A DNA stretch of 64,000 nt, from the NCBI GenBank assembly GCA_000752675.2, contig LM994626.1, positions 800,666-864,665 of the forward strand, given 5' to 3'. This document shows positions 6,096 to 14,101 of the stretch, in pieces. The notes under the pieces were generated by a model. It searched no databases and was not told the origin of the DNA. It saw only the letters and a program-made list of their open reading frames with translations. A program made the position numbers and the translations under genes. Positions within the stretch are counted from its first letter, which is position 1. Every line of letters starts with the position of its first letter. The stretch comes from a bacterium OL-1. GTDB taxonomy: Bacteria > Actinomycetota > Coriobacteriia > Coriobacteriales > Atopobiaceae.

Positions 6096-8276
6096 ATGAC
6101 CAGCACAAAATTTACTTGGATTAGCTTTTATAAAGAGTTATCTGACAAGCTGCTGACCTATCGAGACAGGCGCGACGATCTGATAAACAAGCTAGCAACT
6201 GTCTATGAATCGATTGGGATGAGTCTCCCTAAGCTTGAGGCAGATGAGCTCCAAGACATCGATCCGTTCACCGTCTTCGGCCTCTTCAACAAGGGCATCA
6301 CAGATGCAAACCGGCAAAAGATCATCGCCGGCATCGCCGAGGTGTTCGACATTGGGGCAGATCAGCCAACGGACTTCGAGGGCATCCCCGTGCTCAACAA
6401 CCTCAACGCGACCTTCTATGCCTTCGCCAACGACGAACATCGCGGCAAGCACGACATCGACAACCTCTGGCACGTGTTCGAGGCCGAGCTTGTACTAGCT
6501 GCAGACGATAGCGAAGAGAACCGCAAGGCATTCGTCGATGCATTCGATGCCGCCGTCATCCAGTTCACACTTGGCTGGAAGCTCACCATGGGCCTCTACT
6601 GGGCGAGGCCCTACAACTTCATCAGCCTGGACTCGCGCAACCGCTGGTTCATGGCCGACGCGGCAAAGGCTGGCTCCACCATCGCCGGCATAGTGCCGAA
6701 GGAGAAGGACTCGCCAGTTCATGACGGAGATCGCTACCTCGCCATTTGCGACACCATCAAGTCGGAGCTCGGAAGCGAAGAGTGCTCGTATGCAGACTTC
6801 CCCTCGCTGACGGCTGCCGCCTTCGTGGAGTCCGAACGCGTCAACCAGGAGCGGAAGGCTGCCGAGAAGGCTGCAGCTGGGAATGCAGAGGAAAACGCCC
6901 TTGGAGACGAGGGGGTCAAGACCACACATTACTGGACCTACTCCCCGGGAGACGGTGCCGCGAGGTGGGATGACTTCTACGCACGTGGCGTAATGGGCGT
7001 CGGCTGGAGCAAGCTCGGCAACGTCGAGAAATACGCCAGCAAGGAAGATATCCGCAAGAACCTGCGCACCCTGTACAGTAGCAAGTACTCGCAGAAGAAC
7101 TCCGCGCTCGCGCTCTGGCAGTTCTCGCGCGAGATCAAGCCGGCCGACGTTGTCTTTGCTAAGCGGGGCCGCAGCGTGATTATTGGTCGCGGCATCGTTG
7201 AGGGGGATTACCAATTCGGCGAAAATGGCGACTCCTATCCGAACATCCGCAGGGTACGCTGGACGAACAGAGGAGAGTGGCACACGGAAGACCTCCTCGC
7301 CATGAAGACCTTGACGGACATCACCGCCTATCCCGGCCTCGTTGAGAGGCTCAACTCGTTCTTCGAGGACGAGGGCGGCGAAGTCGAGGAAGACACGGAG
7401 GAGGCTGAATACCCCGCGTACACGTCCGAGGACTTCCTCTCGGAGGTCTACATGGACGGCGAGCACTACAGGTCCCTCGTCAACGTCCTGCGCGCGAAGA
7501 AGAACATCATCCTGCAGGGTGCCCCAGGCGTGGGCAAGACCTTCGCCGCAAAGCGCCTGGCCTACTCCATGATGGGCGTGAAGGACGCCGAGCGTGTGAT
7601 GATGGTGCAGTTCCACCAGAGCTACAGCTACGAGGACTTCATAGAGGGGTTCCGCCCGAGCGCGCAGGGCTTCGACCTCGAGAAGGGCGCGTTCTACAAC
7701 TTCTGCAAGAATGCGAAGGACGATTCTGACAACGACTACTTCTTCATCATCGACGAAATCAACCGTGGCAACCTCTCGAAGATCTTCGGCGAGCTGTTCA
7801 TGCTCATCGAGAACGACAAGCGCGGGCCCAGGAACACGCTGCAGCTCCTCTACTCGCACGAGCTGTTCTACGTCCCGAGCAACGTATACCTCATTGGCAT
7901 GATGAACACAGCGGACCGCTCGCTCGCCATGCTCGACTACGCCCTGCGCCGCCGCTTCGCGTTCTTCGACCTCCGTCCCGCCTTCGACACGGAGAGCTTC
8001 ATCGCCTATCAGGAGGGACTTGCCAGCGAGAAGTTCGATAGGCTCATCTCCTGCGTCGTGAAGCTGAACGAGGCGATCGCGTCCGACGAGTCGCTGGGAG
8101 ACGGCTTCTGCATCGGCCATAGCTACTTCTGCCGCATGTCCCCGGACGACGTGACGGACCATAAGCTCTCGGCAATCGTCAACTACGAGCTCGTGCCGAT
8201 GTTGCGCGAGTACTGGTTCGACGAGCCCACCAAGGTCGACGAGTGGGCCGGCAAGTTGCGCAGGTCAATCCGGTGA
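6096..8276 (+). CDS. mcrB: McrB-like NTP-dependent restriction subunit with EVE-like domain
   Basis: This is the AAA+ motor and recognition subunit of a type IV (modification-dependent) restriction system. The protein is 726 aa from ATG 6096; GTG 6087 is an alternative start. Residues 1-230 form an uncharacterised helical N-terminal region. Residues about 278-410 (HYWTYSPGDGAARWDDFY, then DVVFAKRGRSVIIGRGIV) resemble an EVE/PUA-like modified-base reader. The McrB-type GTPase/AAA+ module follows, with Walker A GAPGVGKT at 475-482, Walker B FFIIDEINRG (Asp553-Glu554), and the McrB signature MNTADRSLAMLDYALRRRF with its arginine fingers near 602-620. Its stop overlaps the mcrC start, so the two are translationally coupled. 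Which base modification it reads is not visible. Confidence 0.92.
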   Translation: MTSTKFTWISFYKELSDKLLTYRDRRDDLINKLATVYESIGMSLPKLEADELQDIDPFTVFGLFNKGITDANRQKIIAGIAEVFDIGADQPTDFEGIPVLNNLNATFYAFANDEHRGKHDIDNLWHVFEAELVLAADDSEENRKAFVDAFDAAVIQFTLGWKLTMGLYWARPYNFISLDSRNRWFMADAAKAGSTIAGIVPKEKDSPVHDGDRYLAICDTIKSELGSEECSYADFPSLTAAAFVESERVNQERKAAEKAAAGNAEENALGDEGVKTTHYWTYSPGDGAARWDDFYARGVMGVGWSKLGNVEKYASKEDIRKNLRTLYSSKYSQKNSALALWQFSREIKPADVVFAKRGRSVIIGRGIVEGDYQFGENGDSYPNIRRVRWTNRGEWHTEDLLAMKTLTDITAYPGLVERLNSFFEDEGGEVEEDTEEAEYPAYTSEDFLSEVYMDGEHYRSLVNVLRAKKNIILQGAPGVGKTFAAKRLAYSMMGVKDAERVMMVQFHQSYSYEDFIEGFRPSAQGFDLEKGAFYNFCKNAKDDSDNDYFFIIDEINRGNLSKIFGELFMLIENDKRGPRNTLQLLYSHELFYVPSNVYLIGMMNTADRSLAMLDYALRRRFAFFDLRPAFDTESFIAYQEGLASEKFDRLISCVVKLNEAIASDESLGDGFCIGHSYFCRMSPDDVTDHKLSAIVNYELVPMLREYWFDEPTKVDEWAGKLRRSIR

Positions 8277-9328
8277 TCCGGATACAGAGCATCTACCACA
8301 TGCTCGCCTATGCGTTCCAGACGCTGCAAGGGCAGGGCTACCGCGACATCACAGCCGAGGAGCTCGACAACACCGCCGACCTCCTCGCCGAGATACTGTC
8401 ACGGGGCGTGAGCCTGCAGCTCAAGCACGGCCTTGGCCGAGAGTACGTCGACCGCGAGGATATGCTCTCCTCACCGAGGGGCAAGATTGAGCTGTCCGAG
8501 TCCTTGAAGACGCGCTCGATTCTGCGCAGGCAGCTGGTCTGCAGCTACGACGAGTTCAGCACGGACACGCGCATGAACCGCATCCTCAAGGCGACGATCA
8601 TGCTCTTGATTCGCTCGGACATCGACAAGGCGCGCAAGAAGGCACTTAGACGGCTGCTTCCGTACTTCGTGGACGTGGAAGACGTGAACCTTTCGGGCGA
8701 AGACTGGCACATGCGCTTCGACCGGAACAACCAGACCTATCGCATGCTCATGAACGTGTGCTGGCTGGTCGTGAAGGGCCTTCTCCAGACGCGGGAGAGC
8801 GGGAGCCTCCGCATGATGGACTTCCTCGACGAGCAGCGAATGAGCCACCTGTACGAGAAGTTCATCCTCGAGTACTACAGACGCGAGCACCCAGAGCTCT
8901 CCGCAGGGGCGCCATACATCAGCTGGGCGCTCGACGACGGCTTCGATGACATGCTCCCCGCCATGCACACCGACATAACGCTCACACGGGGCAGGACCGT
9001 CCTCATCATCGACGCGAAGTACTACAGTCACACAACACAACAGCAGTTCGACAAGCGAAGCGTCCACTCCGGCAACCTGTACCAGATCTTCACCTACGTG
9101 AAGAACAAGGAAGCGGAGCTAGCCAGCACTCACGAGCAACATAGCGTGTCGGGCATGCTGCTCTATGCCAAGACCGACGAAGACGTGCAGCCTGATGGCG
9201 TGTACCAGATGAGCGGCAACCAGATAAGCGTGAGGACATTGGACCTGAACCAGCCCTTCGAGACAATACGCTCGCAGCTCGACAGTATTGCTGAAGCTCA
9301 TTTCCCAAAAGAGGTGGCTTATGTTTGA
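8273..9328 (+). CDS. mcrC: McrC-like nuclease subunit
   Basis: McrC is the partner endonuclease that McrB drives. The GTG at 8273 overlaps the mcrB TGA (GTGA) and gives 351 aa starting MIRIQSIYHMLAYAFQ, the expected McrC start. The C-terminal PD-(D/E)XK nuclease core shows Asp234 (MHTDITL) and Asp247-Ala-Lys249 (LIIDAKYY), followed by NLYQIFTYV. All catalytic positions are present, so an active nuclease is expected. The next gene starts 8 bases before this one ends. Confidence 0.93.
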   Translation: MIRIQSIYHMLAYAFQTLQGQGYRDITAEELDNTADLLAEILSRGVSLQLKHGLGREYVDREDMLSSPRGKIELSESLKTRSILRRQLVCSYDEFSTDTRMNRILKATIMLLIRSDIDKARKKALRRLLPYFVDVEDVNLSGEDWHMRFDRNNQTYRMLMNVCWLVVKGLLQTRESGSLRMMDFLDEQRMSHLYEKFILEYYRREHPELSAGAPYISWALDDGFDDMLPAMHTDITLTRGRTVLIIDAKYYSHTTQQQFDKRSVHSGNLYQIFTYVKNKEAELASTHEQHSVSGMLLYAKTDEDVQPDGVYQMSGNQISVRTLDLNQPFETIRSQLDSIAEAHFPKEVAYV

Positions 9329-9758
9329 GAGCCTGACAAAACATCTGCCTGCGATTGAGAATGCCGAGGGATTTGGCAACTGGGTCGTAGACCGAGAGAG
9401 CAAGGGCACCATGGACGACCCAATCAAGATGCCCTACGTGAATTACGGAACGACGGTTGCTGACGTTGAACAGGCAATCTACGACTTCGTCGACGAGCAT
9501 CCCGAGTACGAGCTCACGCATTACCGCGACATACTTGAACGCAACGGACTCGAGTGGGGCAGCCAGGCAATGTCTGGGGCAGATGTATCGGAACTCGACG
9601 GCCAGGCGGTGATGGCGCTTCTGCTCGGAGCCGTAAGAGCAGAACGCTTCTGCGATGGGGCACTGCTCGGCTTCTTTGGGGACGGAAGCATGAGACGCTG
9701 GCTGTTGAGGTTGAAAGAGATTGACGGGCGAGACGGGAATGAAGTGCGACATGAATAA
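9321..9758 (+). CDS. DUF6508 family protein in McrBC operon
   Basis: A 145-aa protein starts at ATG 9321 behind GAGGTGG and overlaps the end of mcrC by 8 bases. The conserved pattern FGNWVVDRES..., MPYVNY and VMALLLGAVRAERFCDGALLGFF is one I associate with the DUF6508 family, which has no known activity. The overlap on both sides (mcrC and the nuclease gene) makes cotranslation with the restriction machinery likely. A role as adaptor, immunity factor or specificity accessory is conceivable but only inferred from position. Confidence 0.75.
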   Translation: MFESLTKHLPAIENAEGFGNWVVDRESKGTMDDPIKMPYVNYGTTVADVEQAIYDFVDEHPEYELTHYRDILERNGLEWGSQAMSGADVSELDGQAVMALLLGAVRAERFCDGALLGFFGDGSMRRWLLRLKEIDGRDGNEVRHE

Positions 9759-10515
9759 AGATGACGCCATCGCGAAGCTTGAGTTGTTGATCAAAGAGGG
9801 CGAGACAGTTCTTGCTACTTCGCACTATATCGAAGGCGTAATCGGAGCACCTTATGTTAAGTCTGAGCTATTTAGCCCCTGGAGAGCGAAGGCATCCATT
9901 GCGCTCCATGAGCTACTTCCCGAGTCTCAGCAGGACGCGCTGAAAGACCTTGAGAAGAAGGCTAACGACCACACCGGGATTGCAAGACAATGGCAAGGAC
10001 TTCTCCAGGGAACTTTGGGGGGAATACGGCAAGGCTTCATCGTCCTTGAAGACTCGAATGATAGCGACAGTGACATTGTCATTGAGCAGATATTGGACAG
10101 GTTCCCCGACGTCGTTGCTTCCATCAATCGTAGACATGCTGGTAGAGACGGTTTTGCGATCAATGATGAATACGACGTCCAAGACCTTCTCAGATCAATC
10201 TGCCTGGCCTACTTTGATGACGTACGCGCTGAGGAGGCGGTGCCCGGCTTTGCTGGAAAGAACTCGCGCACGGATTTCTATCTCAAAGACGAAGCGCGCT
10301 TCATTGAAGTGAAGATGACACGTGATGGCCTACGTGACAAGGAGCTTGGCGAGGAGTTGAGCATCGACATTCCTCAGTACAGAGGGCATCCAGGATGCGA
10401 GCGACTTTTCTGCTTCATCTACGACCCAGGTAGACTTGTCCGAAACCCAACTGGTCTCAAGCGTGACCTCGAGAAGATAATCCCGGAATTCGTTACCGTC
10501 ATCATTGCGCGGTAG
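9751..10515 (+). CDS. PD-(D/E)XK nuclease (DpnII/MboI-like)
   Basis: The ATG at 9751 overlaps the preceding stop in ATGAATAA and gives 254 aa; ATG 9739 is an alternative. The N-terminal 150 residues are helical. The C-terminal nuclease core reads SRTDFYL with Asp175, then FIEVK with Glu186 and Lys188, then DIPQYRGHPGCERLFCFIYDP, a DpnII/MboI-type restriction fold pattern found in many stand-alone defence nucleases. The catalytic D...ExK triad is intact. Its tight coupling to mcrBC and the DUF6508 gene suggests a second nuclease effector in the same system. A GC-rich hairpin 29 bases downstream ends the operon. Confidence 0.8.
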   Translation: MNKDDAIAKLELLIKEGETVLATSHYIEGVIGAPYVKSELFSPWRAKASIALHELLPESQQDALKDLEKKANDHTGIARQWQGLLQGTLGGIRQGFIVLEDSNDSDSDIVIEQILDRFPDVVASINRRHAGRDGFAINDEYDVQDLLRSICLAYFDDVRAEEAVPGFAGKNSRTDFYLKDEARFIEVKMTRDGLRDKELGEELSIDIPQYRGHPGCERLFCFIYDPGRLVRNPTGLKRDLEKIIPEFVTVIIAR

Positions 10516-10929
10516 ACAGAACAAGCAGCCTTTAGAGCTAGTGCCCCCGGGAGCCGAAGCTCCCGGGGGTGCCCTGCGCTTAGATCGGCCGAGCGCGTTG
10601 AGATGGTGGCGGAGAAGCGCCGGGGCCTCACCGACGATGAGCATGCTCACGACATCGAGCCTGATCCGGATGTCCTCGGAGTCCAGGTGCTCAGCGAGGT
10701 AGGCCGCCGCCAGCCGTTCGAGCGCCGCGCGGTCCGCGTCCTCCTCGGGGAATCCCTCGCCGCCGTTCTGCGTGACCTGGCAGTGGACGAAGACCAGCTC
10801 GTCCTCGTCGCGGGCGATGAGGTCGGCTACGTCGCCGCCGTGCGCCCAGCCATCCTCCAGGATCTCGAAGCCCCTGTGCTCAAGGTAGACCCTGATGCCC
10901 CTCGTGGCCCTGGTGTCGATGGCTTCCAT
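10330..10929 (-). CDS. YraN/UPF0102-like protein, catalytically degenerate, with run-on C-terminus
   Basis: ATG 10929 follows AGGAGGACATC. Residues 1-117 match the YraN (UPF0102) endonuclease-fold pattern: GFEILEDGW, then DVADLIARDEDELVFVHCQV, then LDVVSM. The usual GEIDLI...VEVK catalytic set is altered (VEVK becomes VHCQ), so nuclease activity is unlikely. After about residue 117 the frame runs through the GC hairpin 10544-10569 and into antisense of the nuclease gene, adding about 80 unrelated residues to a stop at 10330. YraN proteins are normally about 115-130 aa. The native stop has apparently been lost, perhaps at the recombination border of the defence island. Confidence 0.55.
   Translation of the reverse strand: MEAIDTRATRGIRVYLEHRGFEILEDGWAHGGDVADLIARDEDELVFVHCQVTQNGGEGFPEEDADRAALERLAAAYLAEHLDSEDIRIRLDVVSMLIVGEAPALLRHHLNALGRSKRRAPPGASAPGGTSSKGCLFCLPRNDDGNEFRDYLLEVTLETSWVSDKSTWVVDEAEKSLASWMPSVLRNVDAQLLAKLLVT
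10544..10569. terminator. GC-rich hairpin at convergent gene ends
   Basis: CCCCCGGGAGC (10544-10554) pairs perfectly with GCTCCCGGGGG (10559-10569) around a CGAA tetraloop. There is no T-run. It lies after the nuclease gene and within the run-on frame of the YraN-like gene, so it may be the original terminator of both. Confidence 0.65.
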
Positions 10930-10934
10930 GATGT

Positions 10935-11200
10935 CCTCCTTAGCTCCCGGCCCGCCCCGGTGGCGCGCCTTGCGGCTCGCATGCCGGCGGGTTCGCGTGG
11001 GTGCAAGGGGGGAAGCAAAACCCGGAGGGCTCGAGTTTTCGCAAGGGTGCTTCGTACCCGCGAAAAGTTTTTGCGGCCCTTGCGGCCGCAAGCGGTTCCC
11101 AGCGAGCCTGCAAGAGTCCAAGGAGAGCCCTTGGAGGTGGGCAAGGTGCAAGGGGGGGCATTGTCCCCCACTTGACCTAGTGGTTTCGCGATGAATCGCA
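10935..11200. other. Non-coding, repeat-rich stretch, possible oriT/mobilisation remnant
   Basis: No gene is evident. On the minus strand it carries many CTTGC/CCTTG words and several hairpins: TTTTCGC...GCGAAAA with an inner GGGT/ACCC (11035-11066), TTGCGGCC next to GCGGCCGCAA (11069-11090), CCAAGG/CCTTGG arms (11117-11136), and GGGGG...CCCCC (11152-11169). This style resembles leader and transfer-origin regions of mobilisable elements. No relaxase gene is nearby in the window, so the reading is tentative. Confidence 0.35.
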
Positions 11201-11205
11201 TGGCC

Positions 11206-11630
11206 CTAGAGGAAAAAGTCCCTCGCGCTCACGATGCGGATGCCGTCGATGTCCGTGTCGTAGGAACCCTGCCTCACAACCACGATCTTCTCGTGGTTGT
11301 CTCGTATCGACTTCAGAGGGGCGATCTCTCGCTCCCTGGTCTCGCTTGCGAACATCTCGTCAGTCGCCTGCACGTAGAGCACGCGCCCGTCCTTCGTCGC
11401 AACGAAGTCAACTTCCTTGCCATAGAGCTTGCCCACATGCACGCTCCACCCTTCGTAGAGCAGCTGGAGATGCACGGCGTTCTCGAACAGGCGGCCAGTA
11501 TCCGTGACCCTATAGCCGGCCATCCAGGTCCTGAAGCCGGTGTCGACGATATACTCCTTCGGGTTCGTCTAGAGGAGCGCCTTGCCGTGCAAGTCGTAAC
11601 GCGTGGCATAGAGAGAGGTCAGCCACCGCG
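11206..11630 (-). pseudogene. Remnant of a DUF4143-type AAA+ ATPase
   Basis: The surviving C-terminal part reads YATRYDLHGKALL, an in-frame amber TAG at 11569-11571, TNPKEYIVDTGFRTW, then ENAVHLQLLYEGWSVHVGK, KEVDFVATKDG and so on to the stop at 11206. This is the typical C-terminal DUF4143 region of ATPases in family COG1373, where the segment around the amber codon normally reads LLKTNPKYYIVDTG. The N-terminal AAA+ domain is absent. From ATG 11523 only 105 aa could be made. It is a decayed gene in accessory DNA. Confidence 0.75.
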
Positions 11631-11934
11631 CTTTTGCCCTTTGCACTCGTGATCACGCCGGCGAAGTCGGTGTTATGAAAGAGCATTGCCTCCTCGAGGT
11701 ATCTATCGGGCGTTTCGGTCTATCGCCTCTCAAGAGCTGCTCCTAAAATTCAAATCCCATTTCACTTTTGGGAGTATCAAAACTCCGTGTCGCAAGAGAA
11801 GCAAAGAGCCAACCTCGAGACAAACCGCCTAAAGGGATAACGCTCCCGCCGAAAGACTGGGCAGCTTGCTCGATCGACGCGGACCGGCAATTGCTAAACC
11901 CCAAAAGCCGGACCGCACGGCGGCGCTCGTTTCG

Positions 11935-12570
11935 CTAAATCGACTTGATGGGATGACGGATCACGGTCTTGAGCTTCTCCGGCGCGCACTTGCGCGGGTC
12001 GGAGAGGTAAATCTCGTGATGCAGACGGGCTTCGGAGAAGTCGGGGGCGTAGCCCCGTTCCGCCGCGAATGTGCGCATGGCGTCTATGGTCGCCGGCTCA
12101 TCGTCGTAAGGCCCGGTATGCATGCACTGAACGCAAAGGCCCTCGTCGACCCTCAGCAGCTCGACCGCCGAGAAGTCCAGCTTCTTCTTGGCGGCAGCTT
12201 CCGAAACTGCCCAGTCGAAGTCCTCGCGAGTGACGAAATCGGGCAGACGGATGCACGAGATGAAGTTGAAGTCATCCTTCCGTGCATAATCAATCTCGCC
12301 ATCGGTGCGGTCTTGCCACCAGAAGCCCTCGAGCGGAGGCACGACGAAGTCGAAATAGCCTTCGATCTCTCGCGGGCCCTTCTTCGACATCTTGATGGTA
12401 TAAGCGACGCCGTAGAGCAGCGGCAACGCGTTCTGGTACTCGCCGCCTTCGGCATTGGGATTGCCCTTGCCCCGCACGGCGACGTAGCTCATAGGCGGAA
12501 CGGTTACGACGCTTGGCTTGCCGGACGGCCTGTAGAGCTCCCTGAACTCCTTCTTGAAATCGTATGCCAT
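11935..12570 (-). CDS. GyrI-like small-molecule-binding domain protein
   Basis: The 211-aa protein starts at ATG 12570 behind GGGAGG. It contains the GyrI-like/effector-binding fold pattern: VVTVPPMSYVAVRGKGNPN near residue 25, FDFVVPPLEGFW near 75, and CMHTGPYDDEP followed by LHHEIYLSDP near the end. Stand-alone members bind or hydrolyse small molecules, and some protect against DNA-gyrase inhibitors. No DNA-binding domain is present, so it is not a transcription activator itself. It is apparently monocistronic. Confidence 0.82.
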   Translation of the reverse strand: MAYDFKKEFRELYRPSGKPSVVTVPPMSYVAVRGKGNPNAEGGEYQNALPLLYGVAYTIKMSKKGPREIEGYFDFVVPPLEGFWWQDRTDGEIDYARKDDFNFISCIRLPDFVTREDFDWAVSEAAAKKKLDFSAVELLRVDEGLCVQCMHTGPYDDEPATIDAMRTFAAERGYAPDFSEARLHHEIYLSDPRKCAPEKLKTVIRHPIKSI

Positions 12571-12936
12571 CGCAACAGCCCTCCCTGAGCTTGGGTTTCC
12601 GCCGATATCCGAACAAATATAGCAATGGGCGCGGCTTCGGAGGAAACCGTGCCCATTGGTAGGCATTATAACATGTAATCGAACGCTTGTTCTATTCCCA
12701 CTCAGTAATCAAATCGTGCACTTCCATAGCCTCTCGTCTACGTGGTGTACCGTCGTCTCCCCTCTTATTAGAGTTGGGCGATTTTCAGGCACCCGAGCTG
12801 AACTCAAATTGAAATCAACGACGCCTTATCGGTCGGGGGCTTCCTAGCGAGAATATACAGAGGCGCACATTTCGCAGGGAACCTCCCATTCGTTATTTTA
12901 TCGGGATGCTGTCAAGGCGGCGTCAATGCGTTCGAC
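12571..12936. other. 366-bp intergenic region
   Basis: It lies between the GyrI-like gene start and the stop of the next minus-strand gene. Short AT-rich tracts near 12661-12680 could hold the GyrI-like gene promoter. No gene, RNA or repeat was identified. Confidence 0.4.
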
Positions 12937-13620
12937 CTACACCTTCTCGCTTTTCGAGGCTTCGTCTGTAGGACCATCGGAATCGATACGGAATCGATCG
13001 ACATACCATTCATCCGAAGCAATTACCTTATGGAGCATCTGGAGATGCAGGTCGACATAGTGGCAGAACGCCTTGCCGCATTCCACGAGAGACGCATTGT
13101 TGCTCTCGTTGGGCTCGGCTCCAAAATTAAACTCGACCTCATAGCCCTCCCCAGGCACACCCATGCTCGGCAGAATATCAGTGGAGAAGTGGACGAATCC
13201 AGACGTCACCTTGTATACATCTTTTACCTTTGGATTGGACTTCTCGAGTAAGTCTTGAAGTCTTCCATCGGACATCTTCTCACCCGAGAAATCTTTCAGC
13301 TTGTTCACAGGCACACCTTGAAACACCTGCTTGAGAAAGTCATCCTGGTCTTCCGCGGCGAATAACGCGAATGTCCGCAGGCAGACTCCAACCTGCGCGC
13401 GGAGAAGCTGGGCGACGCAAACAAGATTCCTCGACTCGAGCAAGGAGATGAATCCGTCTATCAATCTCATCGCATACTCAGAGGAGGATGCCAGATATAG
13501 ATCCCATTGGGTAAAGTCGCCGTTCATGAAGGGAATCATTGCATTGCGCTCGGCGACTCTCAAGGCACTCAGGCTTTGTTCTATTTTCTCAGCTTCTTGT
13601 TTGAACCGCTCGCCGTCCAA
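12937..13620 (-). CDS. Hypothetical helical protein
   Basis: A 227-aa mainly helical protein with charged N-terminus (MDGERFKQEAEKIEQSL) and a central stretch (LLESRNLVCVAQLLRAQVGV, GFVHFSTDILP) resembling small uncharacterised proteins of mobile regions, including some abortive-infection-like HEPN folds. No exact HEPN RxxxxH motif could be fixed. It has no signal peptide or transmembrane segment. Its codon use and GC are slightly lower than in the core genes. Function unknown. Confidence 0.6.
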   Translation of the reverse strand: MDGERFKQEAEKIEQSLSALRVAERNAMIPFMNGDFTQWDLYLASSSEYAMRLIDGFISLLESRNLVCVAQLLRAQVGVCLRTFALFAAEDQDDFLKQVFQGVPVNKLKDFSGEKMSDGRLQDLLEKSNPKVKDVYKVTSGFVHFSTDILPSMGVPGEGYEVEFNFGAEPNESNNASLVECGKAFCHYVDLHLQMLHKVIASDEWYVDRFRIDSDGPTDEASKSEKV

Positions 13621-13681
13621 AATGCCCCCAAATGCTGGCTTCCCAACAAATCAGAAAAAGCAAGAGAGACAGAGATTAGGT

Positions 13682-13872
13682 TCATGCTCCACTGAACCCG
13701 CGCTTCCAGTCGAGGTACTCCTCATCGGAGATCTCCCCGGAGTCCCGTCTCTCGCGCCCCTCACGAAACTGTCCATATCAGTGTAGCCAATCCACCGCAA
13801 GGCCTCGAAGCGCGCGGCGCCGCTCAGGCGCTGCGCGCCGCCGGCGCCCAAGACCTTCGGCGGCCACGACAC
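13682..13872 (-). pseudogene. Frameshifted fragment of a small protein
   Basis: One frame encodes FEALRWIGYTDMDSFV, and the next frame continues with EGRERRDSGEISDEEYLDWKRGFSGA to a stop at 13682. The two pieces together read like one small acidic protein broken by a one-base change near 13767. The first codons are GC-rich and uncertain. No function is assigned. Confidence 0.25.
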
Positions 13873-14002
13873 GGCCGACCGGTCGTGGGGCGGTGCGGAC
13901 TCCTAGTCGGACCTATTCGGTCCACCTATTTGTCCGCGCTCACCCATCGGAAAAGCCACCGTTATGGTCGTCACTTACGATTCAACAACCATCTCCTGTC
14001 AT

Positions 14003-14039
14003 CTTTATGGCGATATAAAGTCTTATGTCATCATATACT
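14003..14039 (+). promoter_or_regulatory. Candidate promoter/operator of the GntR regulator
   Basis: The dyad CTTTATGGCGATATAAAG (14003-14020) is followed by TTATGTCATCATATAC and a -10-like TATACT (14034-14039). The TATATGA/TCATATA half-site also occurs in the operator at 20285-20302, so the regulator may control its own gene. The -35 is weak. Confidence 0.35.
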
Positions 14040-14101
14040 TACGAAAACAGTGGGCTACCTAGAACGCCCTTACTATCACCGCTCGCGTCATCGGAGACGT
14101 C

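Noticed and set aside
11866-12588. 240-aa plus-strand frame opposite the GyrI-like gene
   Set aside because: Antisense shadow; the minus-strand frame has clear family motifs and a ribosome-binding site.
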